A stretch of DNA of 64,000 nt from assembly GCA_021414025.1 (NCBI GenBank), contig JAIOPG010000002.1, positions 372,001 to 436,000 on the forward strand, read 5' to 3'. The first letter of the stretch is position 1; each line of letters starts with the position of its first letter. The stretch comes from Planctomycetota bacterium. GTDB lineage: Bacteria; Planctomycetota; Phycisphaerae; Phycisphaerales; SM1A02. Both the position numbers and the translations under genes were made by a program. Under the pieces are notes generated by a model, which did not search any database, was not told the DNA's origin, and worked only from the letters and a program-made list of their open reading frames with translations. Below are positions 43,591 to 53,403 of the stretch, in pieces.

Positions 43591-46500
43591 ATGCGCTCCA
43601 TCCGAACCCTGGCCCCGTTTCTTCCCGCTTTCTGCCTCGCATTCGCCATCAACGCCGCCGTGCGCGGCGCCGATTCGGGTCCGCCCGTCGGCGCGGTTCC
43701 GCCGGTGCCGACTTCCAAGCCCGCCGGCTACTACCGCATGCCGGCGCTGGGTTCCGGCTTCATCGTTTTCGTGTCGGAGGGCGACTTGTGGAAAGTGCCG
43801 ACGACCGGCGGCGTGGCCACGCGACTCACCAGCCATCCCGGCGATGAATTCGCGCCGTCGATTTCACCGGATGGAAACACCGTCGCCTTCATCGGTCAGT
43901 ACGAGGGTCCGGCCGAGGTCTACACCATGTCGCTCAATGGCGGCCTGCCCAAGCGTCTCACCTATGACGCCTCGCGCCAGCGCGTGCAGGGCTGGACCGC
44001 GGATGGCCGCATCGTTTCAACCACCGACAAGTTCAGCACGCTGCCCTGCGAGCAGTTAACGCTTATTGACCCGAAGACCGGCGCGCGCACGCTGGCGCCG
44101 CTGGCCCAGGCCTCCGATGGATCGTTCGATCCCTCCGTTGCCAACGCCGACGATTCCACCCTCGCCTTCGTGCGCATTCCCTTCAACGGCTCCTTCACCA
44201 AGCGCTACAAGGGCGGCACCATCCAGCAAGTCTGGCGCTTCAAGAAGGGCGCCGAGGCCGTGAACCTGACCGGCGACTACGCGGGCACCAGCAAGCGGCC
44301 CATGTGGTGGAAGGGGCGCATCTATTTCCTGACCGACCGCGACAATCACATGAATGTTTGGTCGATGACGCCGGAAGGCAAGGATCTGAAGCAGCACACG
44401 CACCACGTGGGCCTGGACATTCAGGACATGTCGCTGCGCGACGGCAAGATTGCCTACCAACTCGGGGCGGATCTGTGGCTGCTCGATCTGGCCAACGACA
44501 AGACGGCGATGGTGCCGATCACGCTGGAGACGGATCTGGACCAATTGCGCGAGCGCTGGGTGGAGAAGCCCGCCGATTACATCACGGCTTCATCGCTTTC
44601 CCCCGATGGCGAGAAGGTCGCCTTCACGGCCCGCGGCCGCATCTTCGTGGTGCCCGCCAAGCAGGGGCGCACCGTGGACGTGGACCGTGACGACACGGTG
44701 CGCCACCGCGGCGCGACCTTCATTAAGGACAGCGACCAACTCATCGCCCTTTCCGACAAGAGCGGCGAGGTGGAAGTCTGGTCGATGCCCGCCAATGGCG
44801 TGGGCGCCGCGACGCAGCTCACCAAGGACGCCACCGTGCTGCAGTGGGGCGCCTTCCCGTCCCCCGACGGCAAGTTCATCGCGCACCACAACAAGAACCA
44901 GGAGCTCTGGATCTTCGACACCGAGGCCAAGACGGACACCAAGATCGACACCTCCAACATCGACGACTTTGCGGATTTCACCTGGAGCGGCGACAGCAAG
45001 TGGCTCGCCTACGGTGCGCAGGCCGACAACAATTTCCCCATCATCAAGATCTGGAGCGTCGATTCGAAGCAGGTCACGGTGGTCACCACCGATCGCTACG
45101 CCAGCTACTCGCCCGCGTGGAGCGCCGACGGCAAGTGGCTCTGGTTCCTCTCGGATCGCACGCTGCGCACCGTGGTGAACAGTCCCTGGGGCGCGAATCA
45201 GCCTGATCCCTTCCTGGATCAGACCACCAAAATTTACGCGCTGGCTCTGAAGCCCGGCGAGAGATTCCCATTCGCGCCCAAGGACGAGCTGCAGACCGCC
45301 AAGGAAAAAGCTGAGAAAGCCGAGAAGGAGAAGAAGGCCAAGGAAGCCAAGGACAAGCCGGCGACGGACGCCGACAAGAAAGTCGACGAAAAGAAGGACG
45401 ACGCGCCGGCGGTCAACACCGACGAGAAGAAGAGCGACGATGCCAAGGCCGACGACAAGAAGCCCGATGACAAAAAGGGCGACGAGAAGAAGGACGACAA
45501 GAAGGACGAGAAGCCCAAGAAGGTCGAGATCGAGCTTGCCGGCCTGATGGAGCGCCTCTACGAGGTGCCGATCAAGGCCAACAACTACGGGTCGCTCACC
45601 GCCAACGACAAGGCCCTCTTTTTCACCAATCGCCCGACCGACTTCGAGCCCAAGGCCTCGCTGGAGGCGCTGGAGATCAAGAACGATCCCATCGAGACCA
45701 AGACTGTCACCGGCGACGTCACCGGGTACGAGCTCTCGCAGGATGGCAAGAAGCTGCTGATCCGCAAGAAGGATTCCTTCTACATCGTGGACGCGGCGGC
45801 CGCGCCGGTCACCGACCTGGACAAGAAGGCGGTCAGCCTCTCCGGCATCTCGCTCTCGCTGATCCCGGCCATGCAGTTCCGCCAGATGTTCATCGAGGCG
45901 TGGCGCCTGATGCGCGACTACTACTACGACCCCAACATGCATGGCGTGGATTGGCGCGCGATGCTGGACAAGTACCTGCCGCTGGTGGACCGCGTGACCA
46001 GCCGTGCGGAACTCAACAACGTCATGTCGCAGATGGTGGGCGAGCTCTCCACGCTGCACCACTTCGTCAATGGCGGCGACCTGCGCGATCCGCCCGACAA
46101 CATCGCGGTGGCGTCGCTGGGCGGCGTGCTGCAGCGCGACGAGGCCGCGGGCGGCTATCGCATCACGCGCATCTACCAGAGCGAGGCGGACGATCCGGAG
46201 CGGATTTCGCCGCTGGCCAAGCCGGCGGTGGCCGCCAAGGTGGGCGATGTCATCGAGTCGATCGACGGCGTGCCCACGCTTTCCGCGGCGGATGCCTCGG
46301 TGCTGCTGCGGCAGAAGGTGGGCAAGCAGGTGCTGCTGCACATCAAGCCGGCCAACGCGGACAAGAGCGGCTTTGACGCCGGCCGCGACGCCATCGCCAT
46401 TCCGATTTCGCAAGGCAGCGAGAACGACCTGCGCTACACCGATTGGGAGCTCAGCCGCCGCAAGCTGGTCGACGAGTGGTCGGGCGGCAAGATCGGCTAT

Positions 46501-47112
46501 GTGCACATGCGCGCGATGGGGCAGGGGGACTACACCAACTGGGTGAAGGGTTTCTATCCCATCTTCAACCGCGAGGGCCTGATCATGGATGTCCGCCACA
46601 ATCGCGGCGGCAACATCGACTCGTGGGTGCTTTCGAAACTTCTGCGCAAGGCATGGGCCTTCTGGACGCCGCGCGTGGGCAACCCGCCTTCGTGGAACAT
46701 GCAATATGCGTTCCGAGGTCCGATGGTGGCGCTCTGCAACGAGCGCACCAGCAGCGACGGCGAGACTTTCTCCGAAGGTTTCCGCCGGCTCGGTCTGGGC
46801 AAGGTCATCGGCACTCGCACCTGGGGCGGCGGCATCTGGCTGAGCTCCTCCAACACGCTGGTGGACAAGGGCATCGCGTCGGCCAGCGAGTTCGCCGTCT
46901 ACGGCCTCGACGGCCGCTGGATGGTCGAGGGCGAGGGCGTCACTCCCGACATCATCGTGGACAACATGCCCAACGCCACATTTAACGGCGAGGACGCGCA
47001 GCTCAAGGCCGCAGTCGACCTGCTGCTGAAACAGATCGCGGAAAACCCCGTGAAGCCAAACACGCCGCCGGCGCGACCCAACAAGAGCACGCCGGACAAC
47101 GCGAAGAAATAG
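43591..47112 (+). CDS. Tricorn-like protease with Lys/Asp-rich insertion
   Basis: A large exported peptidase of the S41B Tricorn family. I start at ATG 43591 (1173 aa), which opens a signal peptide (LAPFLPAFCLAFAINAAVRG). WD-like beta-propeller repeats fill the N-terminal half (VFVSEGDLWKVPTTGG, FAPSISPDGNTVAF, FLTDRDNHMNVWSM). Residues about 571-646 are a charged linker almost wholly of Lys, Asp, Glu and Ala. Then come the C1 domain (LMRDYYYDPNMHGVDW with His784), a PDZ domain, and the catalytic core NERTSSDGETFSEGF with probable Ser1055 and GTRTWGGGIW. It likely degrades peptides outside the cytoplasm. Confidence 0.88.
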   Translation: MRSIRTLAPFLPAFCLAFAINAAVRGADSGPPVGAVPPVPTSKPAGYYRMPALGSGFIVFVSEGDLWKVPTTGGVATRLTSHPGDEFAPSISPDGNTVAFIGQYEGPAEVYTMSLNGGLPKRLTYDASRQRVQGWTADGRIVSTTDKFSTLPCEQLTLIDPKTGARTLAPLAQASDGSFDPSVANADDSTLAFVRIPFNGSFTKRYKGGTIQQVWRFKKGAEAVNLTGDYAGTSKRPMWWKGRIYFLTDRDNHMNVWSMTPEGKDLKQHTHHVGLDIQDMSLRDGKIAYQLGADLWLLDLANDKTAMVPITLETDLDQLRERWVEKPADYITASSLSPDGEKVAFTARGRIFVVPAKQGRTVDVDRDDTVRHRGATFIKDSDQLIALSDKSGEVEVWSMPANGVGAATQLTKDATVLQWGAFPSPDGKFIAHHNKNQELWIFDTEAKTDTKIDTSNIDDFADFTWSGDSKWLAYGAQADNNFPIIKIWSVDSKQVTVVTTDRYASYSPAWSADGKWLWFLSDRTLRTVVNSPWGANQPDPFLDQTTKIYALALKPGERFPFAPKDELQTAKEKAEKAEKEKKAKEAKDKPATDADKKVDEKKDDAPAVNTDEKKSDDAKADDKKPDDKKGDEKKDDKKDEKPKKVEIELAGLMERLYEVPIKANNYGSLTANDKALFFTNRPTDFEPKASLEALEIKNDPIETKTVTGDVTGYELSQDGKKLLIRKKDSFYIVDAAAAPVTDLDKKAVSLSGISLSLIPAMQFRQMFIEAWRLMRDYYYDPNMHGVDWRAMLDKYLPLVDRVTSRAELNNVMSQMVGELSTLHHFVNGGDLRDPPDNIAVASLGGVLQRDEAAGGYRITRIYQSEADDPERISPLAKPAVAAKVGDVIESIDGVPTLSAADASVLLRQKVGKQVLLHIKPANADKSGFDAGRDAIAIPISQGSENDLRYTDWELSRRKLVDEWSGGKIGYVHMRAMGQGDYTNWVKGFYPIFNREGLIMDVRHNRGGNIDSWVLSKLLRKAWAFWTPRVGNPPSWNMQYAFRGPMVALCNERTSSDGETFSEGFRRLGLGKVIGTRTWGGGIWLSSSNTLVDKGIASASEFAVYGLDGRWMVEGEGVTPDIIVDNMPNATFNGEDAQLKAAVDLLLKQIAENPVKPNTPPARPNKSTPDNAKK

Positions 47113-47352
47113 CGCGGCGATTGAGCCGAGCGACATCGTTCACGGGTTGAAAGGCCAATCGTCCGCCGCGGCTTTCGGCGGGTCGATCTGTGGTACGCTT
47201 GCCCCAAGTCAGAATAACGCCAAATTATCCGAAATTTGTTCCGCTTGGGAACTCGGAGGCTGCTTGGGCGAGCGCGTCAATATTCCAGCCGGTGAATGGT
47301 GCGGCCCGCCTCGGTGCGGGTTCTCGAGATTGTCCATTCGCACGGGGTCGCG

Positions 47353-49068
47353 ATGAACTCCTTGCGCGCCTTGATCATCGAGAAGTCCGAACTTGAAGCC
47401 GATCAACTGCTTCAGGAGCTGGAGCAAGGAGGCTTTCGTGTGACCTGCGCACGGATCGACACCTCGACGGGGATGAGCGCCGAGCTCGCCGCGCGGACCT
47501 GGGACATTGTCTATTTCGACTTCAACTTGACGCAGTTCAACGTCTTCGAGGCCATCACGTTGCTGCGGGAGACCGGGCTGGACATCCCGCTGATCGTGGT
47601 CTCCGGCACCAGCAGCGAAAATCTCGCGGTCACCGCCATGAAGGCCGGGGCGAACGACTACATCCTGAAGGACCAGATGAAGCGGCTGGTCCCCGCGACC
47701 CGGCGCGAGTTGGAGGAGGCGAAGGGGCGTCGTGAGCGGCGCGAGGCGGACGCAACCATTCGTCGGCTCGCCTACGTGGATCCGGTCACGACGCTGCCCA
47801 ATCGCGCGAGGTTCCTCGAGCTGGTCGCCAAGGCCGTCGAGGTCGCGAAACGGGAGGAGGACTCGTTGGCACTGGTGGTGATGGATCTCGAACGATTCAA
47901 GGAGGTCAATGACACCCTCGGCCACGTCCGTGGCGACGAGCTTTTGAATCTGGTGGGCATCCGGCTCAAAGGCGTGTTGTTCGATCGCGACGTCGTCGCG
48001 AGGCTCGGAGGCGATGAATTCGGCATTCTGTTGCCGCATTTGGTGGCGACCAGCGACCTGCCCGAGATCATTCAAAAAATCCAGGCTTCCCTGTTGGAGC
48101 CATTCCTGATCGACGACATTCCCATCGTGGTCGAGGCGGCGATCGGCATGGCGACCATGCCCCAGCACGCCGACGATTCCATAACGCTGCTCCGGCTGGC
48201 CGACATCGCCATGTACCGCGCCCAGCAACGGTCCAGCGGCTACGCCGTCTACGAGCCGACCTTCAATTTGTACAGTTCCGAAAGACTCGGCCTCATGGCC
48301 GAACTGCAGGAGGCCATCAAATCGAACCAGCTGGTGCTTCAGTACCAGCCGAAGCTGGAGCTCAAAACCCATAGCATCGTCGGGGTCGAGGCGCTGGTGC
48401 GCTGGCGTCACCCGCGGCGGGGCATGCTCGCCCCCGGCCAGTTCGTCGCGGATGCGGAGCGGACGGGCCTCATCGGCCCCCTGACGCGCTGGGTCATGAC
48501 GGAAGCCCTGCGATTCTGCGAAAGCGAGCGCAGCCGCGGAAACCGGTTCCGCATGAGCGTGAACCTCTCGGCGCGTTCGCTGCTCGATTCCCAGCTGGTG
48601 AAAATGATCGACGAGGTCTTCAAGGCGTCCCGCTCCGCTCCGGACCGCTTGATGCTGGAGATCACCGAAAGCGCCATCATCCTCGACCCGAAGCGCGCCG
48701 AGGAGATTTTTGACGTGCTCAGCCGCATTGGAGTGGGTCTTTCCATCGACGACTTCGGCACGGGCTACTCGTCACTCGCCGGCATCCAGCGCTTTCCCAT
48801 CGACGAGGTGAAGATCGACAAATCCTTCATCACGGGGGTGCTGCGCAATCCACGGGAGAGGAAGATTGTCGGTTCCTTGATCATGCTCTGCCACGACCTG
48901 GGACTGCGCGTGGTCGCGGAAGGAGTGGAAACGAAGGCGGAATACGACACGCTCGAAGACCTGGGGAGCGATACGTTGCAGGGCCATTACATCAGCAAGC
49001 CCCTGTGGAGCGACCAGGTGGGAAGCTGGATCGACGCTTCACCCTGGACCTGCGAAACCTCCGTGTAG
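47353..49068 (+). CDS. REC-GGDEF-EAL c-di-GMP signalling protein
   Basis: A 571-aa protein. REC domain at 1-120 with phospho-acceptor Asp56 in YFDFNLTQFN and Lys106 in ILKDQM. The GGDEF domain has an intact GGDEF at 219-223 but no RxxD inhibitory site upstream. The EAL domain starts at EALVRW (346-351) and keeps NLSARSL, ITESAII, IDDFGTGYSSL, KIDKSFI and EGVET, so both cyclase and phosphodiesterase activities are possible. ATG 47353 starts the REC fold; the 19 residues encoded upstream are unlikely. The 240 nt before it hold no other gene. Possible partner of the PilZ protein near 24.5 kb. Confidence 0.9.
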   Translation: MNSLRALIIEKSELEADQLLQELEQGGFRVTCARIDTSTGMSAELAARTWDIVYFDFNLTQFNVFEAITLLRETGLDIPLIVVSGTSSENLAVTAMKAGANDYILKDQMKRLVPATRRELEEAKGRRERREADATIRRLAYVDPVTTLPNRARFLELVAKAVEVAKREEDSLALVVMDLERFKEVNDTLGHVRGDELLNLVGIRLKGVLFDRDVVARLGGDEFGILLPHLVATSDLPEIIQKIQASLLEPFLIDDIPIVVEAAIGMATMPQHADDSITLLRLADIAMYRAQQRSSGYAVYEPTFNLYSSERLGLMAELQEAIKSNQLVLQYQPKLELKTHSIVGVEALVRWRHPRRGMLAPGQFVADAERTGLIGPLTRWVMTEALRFCESERSRGNRFRMSVNLSARSLLDSQLVKMIDEVFKASRSAPDRLMLEITESAIILDPKRAEEIFDVLSRIGVGLSIDDFGTGYSSLAGIQRFPIDEVKIDKSFITGVLRNPRERKIVGSLIMLCHDLGLRVVAEGVETKAEYDTLEDLGSDTLQGHYISKPLWSDQVGSWIDASPWTCETSV

Positions 49069-49104
49069 GTGAGAGGTTGTTTCCGGCAGGGGCCTGGAGT
49101 TAGC

Positions 49105-49533
49105 ATGACGCGCACCACGGCCGCGCTGAGCGTGCCCTTCACCAACGCGTTCGCGCTGCCGGTCGTGGCCTACACCTTCTTCGGCCGCTACGTGGATGGC
49201 GCGACCGAGGGCGCGACGGTGGCGTTCGACCTGGCCACCGCGGCGAGCCTGGTCTCCAGCTCCAGCCCGTGGCCATTTGATGCCGCCTTTCCCGAAGTCA
49301 CCGAGCCTGAATTCGTCACGGCGCTGACCACCTTCAACGCCGATGTCCTGGACAAGGTCTTCCGCCAGCAGATCGCCGGAGGGATGGTCTCGGCGCCGGG
49401 AACGGACTCGGCCCTGGTGAACTTCAGCGGCGCCACCGACGGCGGAGACGTCACCTCGGTCCACGTGGTTCCCGCGCCCTCGGCGTTCACGCTGCTCGGC
49501 CTGGGGCTCGCCGGAACGCGCCGCCGCCGCTGA
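49105..49533 (+). CDS. PEP-CTERM-like protein, possibly an N-terminally truncated fragment
   Basis: A 142-aa frame ending VPAPSAFTLLGLGLAGTRRRR: a Pro motif, a hydrophobic helix and an Arg run, as in PEP-CTERM sorting tails. It has no signal peptide and starts 36 nt after the REC-GGDEF-EAL stop in the same frame, so it is probably the 3' remnant of a longer secreted protein. A GTG at 49069 is an alternative start. It could be non-functional. Confidence 0.5.
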   Translation: MTRTTAALSVPFTNAFALPVVAYTFFGRYVDGATEGATVAFDLATAASLVSSSSPWPFDAAFPEVTEPEFVTALTTFNADVLDKVFRQQIAGGMVSAPGTDSALVNFSGATDGGDVTSVHVVPAPSAFTLLGLGLAGTRRRR

Positions 49534-49543
49534 ACGCAGCGAG

Positions 49544-50170
49544 TCAGTCGGTTGAACCAGCCGGTTGGTGCATCGAGGCAAGCTGCTCGTCAAGGAACAG
49601 CCGCACTCGCTCGGTGAGCCAGAACCGGTCGGGCGCAGGCTCGCCGCTCTTCCATTCGTCGGCCACGCCAAGCTCCTTCATGCGGACCGTCGACCATTCG
49701 GGCTCGGTCGCGCCGATGAGGTGCGACACGTGCGACGCATCGAACGCGCCGGCGGACCTGGTGATGCGAACCGAGTCCGGATCGATTCCGTTCGGTATCG
49801 AGCCGTTGACCGTGCCTCGGGGCGGCAGGTCAAGGCGGATCGACCAGAGCACGTCCTTCTGCTTGTCCAAGAGGGCGAGCGTGGCGGGATTCCAATCCGG
49901 GGAGATCGAATAGATCCGCAGGCGGTTGCCCAGGCGAATGGTGACCACCTCGGGGTAGCCGGGCGCGAGCTCGTCGGGGCTGTAGGCGAAGCCGTTGGAG
50001 GCGATGACCGACGCCGTGTCCGCTTTCGGCGGGGCAACGCCACTGGCGTTGGTCGCGGTCGGCGCGGTGGGCGCCTGCTTCTTGGCCTGGGGCGAGGGCT
50101 GGGACGGCGCACAACGTGCCGTCATGAGCGTCGCAAAGGCCATGGCCTGCAATGCCGCGTGGCGGTTCAT
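49544..50170 (-). CDS. Exported hypothetical protein
   Basis: A 208-aa protein with a short hydrophobic start (ALQAMAFATLMTARC), whose Cys could be a lipidation site although the preceding Arg is atypical, then a Pro/Ala/Thr-rich linker. The rest (YPEVVTIRLGNRLRIYSISP, VLWSIRLDLPPRG, FWLTERVRLFLDEQ) matches nothing I know. Convergent with the PEP-CTERM fragment and divergent from the M16 gene. Confidence 0.55.
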   Translation of the reverse strand: MNRHAALQAMAFATLMTARCAPSQPSPQAKKQAPTAPTATNASGVAPPKADTASVIASNGFAYSPDELAPGYPEVVTIRLGNRLRIYSISPDWNPATLALLDKQKDVLWSIRLDLPPRGTVNGSIPNGIDPDSVRITRSAGAFDASHVSHLIGATEPEWSTVRMKELGVADEWKSGEPAPDRFWLTERVRLFLDEQLASMHQPAGSTD

Positions 50171-50310
50171 CCCGAAATTCTAGAGGCGGTGAAGTTCAGG
50201 AATGGATGCGCCCATGTTGTCGTTGTGTCAATTCTTCGGTGCGGAGTGGTACACTCACCGGGCAATTTGTTTCCGCCATCGCTCGCTCCGCTGAGTCGCA
50301 AGGAGAAACC

Positions 50311-53208
50311 ATGACAACCCGCAACCGTCTCGCTCTCGCTGTCGCATTCGTTTTCGTCGGAGTGTTCGGCGCCGCCGCCCAGAACGCCGACAAGCCGCTT
50401 CCCACCGATCCCTCGCTGGTCACCGGCCAGCTCGACAACGGAGTCAAGTACATCGTGCGCAAGCACGCGGTGCCACCGGGCCGCGCCGTCATCTGGATCC
50501 ACATGGGCACCGGCTCGCTCAACGAGACCGACCGCCAGCGCGGCATCGCGCACTACCTGGAGCACATGGCCTTCAACGGCTCGGAGCACTTTCCTCCCGG
50601 CTCGGTCGTGCCCTTCTTCCAGTCGCTGGGCATGCAGTTCGGCCGCGACCAGAACGCCTTCACCAACATGGAGCAGACCACCTATCAGCTCTCGCTGCCC
50701 GACGCCAAGACCGAGACGCTCGGCAAGGGCATGACTTTCTTCGCCGATGTGATGTCGGGCCTGAGCCTGACTCCCGCGGAAATCGACGCCGAGCGCCAGA
50801 TCATTCAGGAGGAGCGTCGTCGCGGACTTTCCGCCCGGCAACGGACCAGCGACTACATCATGGAGCGCATCTCCCCCGGCTCGCTCTACGGCCAGCGCGA
50901 CACGATCGGCACCGAGGCCACGATCAACGGCGTCAACCAGCAGGATTTCAAGGACTATTACGGCAAGTGGTATGGCCCCGGCAACGCCACCGTGATGGTG
51001 GTCGCCGACGCCGATCCCAACGAGGTCGTCAAGGTCATCAAGGAGAAGTTCGGCACCGCCGCCAAAAAGGCGACGGCCACTCCGCAGGCTCCCGGCATCA
51101 AGGGCTATGTGCGCAGCTTCGCCATCGTGGCGAGCGATCCGGAGCTGACCTCCGAGGACATCCGCGTCACCTACCTGGAGCCGGCGCATCCGCCGACCAC
51201 CACCGTGGGCATGTACCGGGATGACCTGGTGCTGGGCCTGGGCCAAAGCGCCATGAATCGTCGCCTTGAGGCGAAGGTCGCCGCCGGCGGCACCAGTTAC
51301 CTCAGCGGCCGCGTTTCGGCCGGCAACGACGCCACCACCCTCTACAGCGTTGAGCTCAGTGGCCGCGCCGCGCCGGGCAAGTGGAAGGCTGCTCTTCAGG
51401 AATTGTCGATGGAACTTCAACGCGCCCGCTCGTTCGGCTTCACCGCCCGCGAGCTCGAGGATGTCAAGAAGCAGATCATGTCCGGCGCCGAGCGCGCCGT
51501 GGAGACCGAGTCCACCGTCGCCGCCAGCGCCCTCGTCGGCCGCATGAACAACTCGCTGGTTTCGGGCGAGCCCATCATGTCTCCCAAGCAGCGCCTTGAG
51601 CTGCTGAAGCAGCAGCTTCCCGGCATCACCGCCGAGGAAGTCGCCACGCGCTTCACCAAGGAGTTCGATCCCAAGGCCGTGGCCTTCATCGCGGTGCTTC
51701 CCTCGAGCGTCGATGTTCCCACCGAGGAGCAGCTCCTGAAGATCGGCACCGATGCGATGGCGGTCTCGCCGAAGCAGGATGTCGAGGTCGCCCACGCGAC
51801 CAAGCTCATGAACGAACTGCCGCAGCCCGGCACCCTGAAGGAGCAGGACGAGCACGCCGCCAGCCAGGTCTGGTCGGGGTGGCTGAGCAACAACGTCCGC
51901 ATGCACCATCGCTTCATGGACTACAAGAAGAACGAGGCGACGGTGAACATCACGCTGGTCGGCGGCGACCTGCTTGAAAACGCCGACAACCGCGGCATCA
52001 CGCAGGCGGCCCAGCTCGCCTGGGGTCGCCCGGCGACAAAGTCCCTCACCTCGACCGACATTCGCGAGCTCATGACCGGCAAGAAGGTCAGTGTGCGCGG
52101 CGGCGGCATGGGCGGGGGCGGTCGCGGCGGACGCGGCGGCGGCGGGGGTGGCGGCGCGCCGGGCACCATCTCGCTGACCATCTCGGGCAGCCCCGAGGAA
52201 CTCGAGACCGGATTCCAGCTCGCCTATCTGCTGCTCACGCAGCCCAAGATCGAAGAAGCCGCCTTCACGCAGTACAAGACGATGGCGCGGCAAGTCATCG
52301 AGGAGTCCATGAAGACCCCCAACGGGCTGGGCTCGCGCATGGCCTCGTCGCTGCCTTATCCCGACGACGAGGCGCGGACCAAGCCGATCACTCCCGAGCA
52401 GATCGACAAGCTGACGCTGGCGGCATCGCAGCTCTGGCTGGAGAAGTTGATCGCGGAGTCGCCGATCGAGGTGGCGGTCGTGGGCGACATCTCCAAGGAC
52501 CGCGCGGTCAATCTCGCCACCAAGTATCTCGGCGCCCTCTCGGAGCGCCCCCGAGTGAGCCCTGAGACCTACCTGTCCATCCGCTCGCTCAAGCGTCCGG
52601 CGGGGCCGCGCTACTTCGAGAAGACGCTGGACACGCCGACCAAGCAGTCCTTCGTGCTCTCCGGGTTCTACGGCGCCGACCAGGCCAACCGCGAGGACGT
52701 CCGTGCCCTGGGCATGGCGTCGCGCATCCTCTCCACGCGCATGGTCACCGAGGTCCGCGAGAAGGCGCAGCTGGTCTACAGCATCGGTGCCGCGTCGCGG
52801 GCCGCGACCACCTATCCCGGCTTCGGTGTCTTCTCCGCGACCGCTCCCACGGATCCGCACAAGGCCAAGCCCCTGATCGAGAAGCTCGCCTCCATGTACG
52901 AGGAGTTCGCCAAGAACGGACCCACCGAGGAGGAGATGGACATCGCGCGGAAGCAGATGGCCAACACCTTCGAGGAGCAGGTCAAGGAGCCCGGCTATTG
53001 GTCCGGTCGCATCGACTTGATGACCTACCAAGGCACCAAGCTCGACGATGTGGTGAACGAGCCCGCCGCCTACCAGGCCCTCACGGCCAAGCAGGTGAAG
53101 GACACCTTCGCGAAGTACTACGACCCGAAGAACTCGATCGTGGTGATGGTGAACCCGCAGAACGCGGGCGGCGCCGACGCGAAGAGCGAAGGACAGCCCG
53201 GCAAGTAA
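50311..53208 (+). CDS. Exported M16 family zinc protease (pitrilysin-like, two M16 halves)
   Basis: A 965-aa protein with signal peptide LALAVAFVFVGVFGAAAQ. ATG 50311 has AAGGAG 6 nt upstream. The inverted zinc motif H81YLEH85 with Glu161 (in AERQIIQEE) marks the active M16 half. A second M16-like half follows a Gly/Arg-rich hinge (residues 596-618, mostly Gly) and has the usual FVLSGFYGADQANREDV and LVYSIGAASRAATTYPGFG. A single chain of two halves is the pitrilysin layout. It probably degrades peptides in the periplasm. Confidence 0.9.
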   Translation: MTTRNRLALAVAFVFVGVFGAAAQNADKPLPTDPSLVTGQLDNGVKYIVRKHAVPPGRAVIWIHMGTGSLNETDRQRGIAHYLEHMAFNGSEHFPPGSVVPFFQSLGMQFGRDQNAFTNMEQTTYQLSLPDAKTETLGKGMTFFADVMSGLSLTPAEIDAERQIIQEERRRGLSARQRTSDYIMERISPGSLYGQRDTIGTEATINGVNQQDFKDYYGKWYGPGNATVMVVADADPNEVVKVIKEKFGTAAKKATATPQAPGIKGYVRSFAIVASDPELTSEDIRVTYLEPAHPPTTTVGMYRDDLVLGLGQSAMNRRLEAKVAAGGTSYLSGRVSAGNDATTLYSVELSGRAAPGKWKAALQELSMELQRARSFGFTARELEDVKKQIMSGAERAVETESTVAASALVGRMNNSLVSGEPIMSPKQRLELLKQQLPGITAEEVATRFTKEFDPKAVAFIAVLPSSVDVPTEEQLLKIGTDAMAVSPKQDVEVAHATKLMNELPQPGTLKEQDEHAASQVWSGWLSNNVRMHHRFMDYKKNEATVNITLVGGDLLENADNRGITQAAQLAWGRPATKSLTSTDIRELMTGKKVSVRGGGMGGGGRGGRGGGGGGGAPGTISLTISGSPEELETGFQLAYLLLTQPKIEEAAFTQYKTMARQVIEESMKTPNGLGSRMASSLPYPDDEARTKPITPEQIDKLTLAASQLWLEKLIAESPIEVAVVGDISKDRAVNLATKYLGALSERPRVSPETYLSIRSLKRPAGPRYFEKTLDTPTKQSFVLSGFYGADQANREDVRALGMASRILSTRMVTEVREKAQLVYSIGAASRAATTYPGFGVFSATAPTDPHKAKPLIEKLASMYEEFAKNGPTEEEMDIARKQMANTFEEQVKEPGYWSGRIDLMTYQGTKLDDVVNEPAAYQALTAKQVKDTFAKYYDPKNSIVVMVNPQNAGGADAKSEGQPGK

Positions 53209-53220
53209 TCGCTTCGTGCG

Positions 53221-53350
53221 CAAGGTGCTATCAGTCGCTCAGACAACGCGCCCTCGCTGCGCAGACTTGCTCGGGCGCTAAACTCGCTTGGAGATAGCAC
53301 CTTGCTCACTCCGCTCGATTCAGCAGACTCGCCCCTGCGCTAAACTCGCA
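53221..53350 (+). repeat. Structured intergenic repeat, copy 1
   Basis: A 12-nt perfect inverted repeat, CAAGGTGCTATC at 53221-53232 and GATAGCACCTTG at 53293-53304, encloses a G+C-rich loop. The 23-nt module at 53225-53247 and the 24-nt module at 53326-53349 recur exactly, in reverse complement, in the copy at 59.6-59.7 kb. It lies between the convergent M16 and NTF2-like genes, where a terminator would be expected. Confidence 0.85.
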
Positions 53351-53403
53351 TTGTGGGGCAACCTCTTTCCGCGACGCGGGTCAATGAAACTCACTTGCGA
53401 TCA

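Noticed and set aside
44590-47136. An 848-codon minus-strand frame opposite the Tricorn-like gene
   Set aside because: Leu/Val/Arg/His-rich runs including poly-Leu/Val that merely reflect the reverse complement of the Lys/Asp linker codons.
47113-47352. 240-nt gap before the REC-GGDEF-EAL gene checked for small RNA, riboswitch or short gene
   Set aside because: No convincing hairpin with T-run, no c-di-GMP riboswitch core, and the in-frame upstream codons do not resemble the REC N-terminus.
50167-53223. A 1018-codon open frame on the minus strand opposite the M16 protease
   Set aside because: No recognisable domain, composition typical of antisense frames; the plus strand encodes signal peptide, zinc site and both M16 halves.
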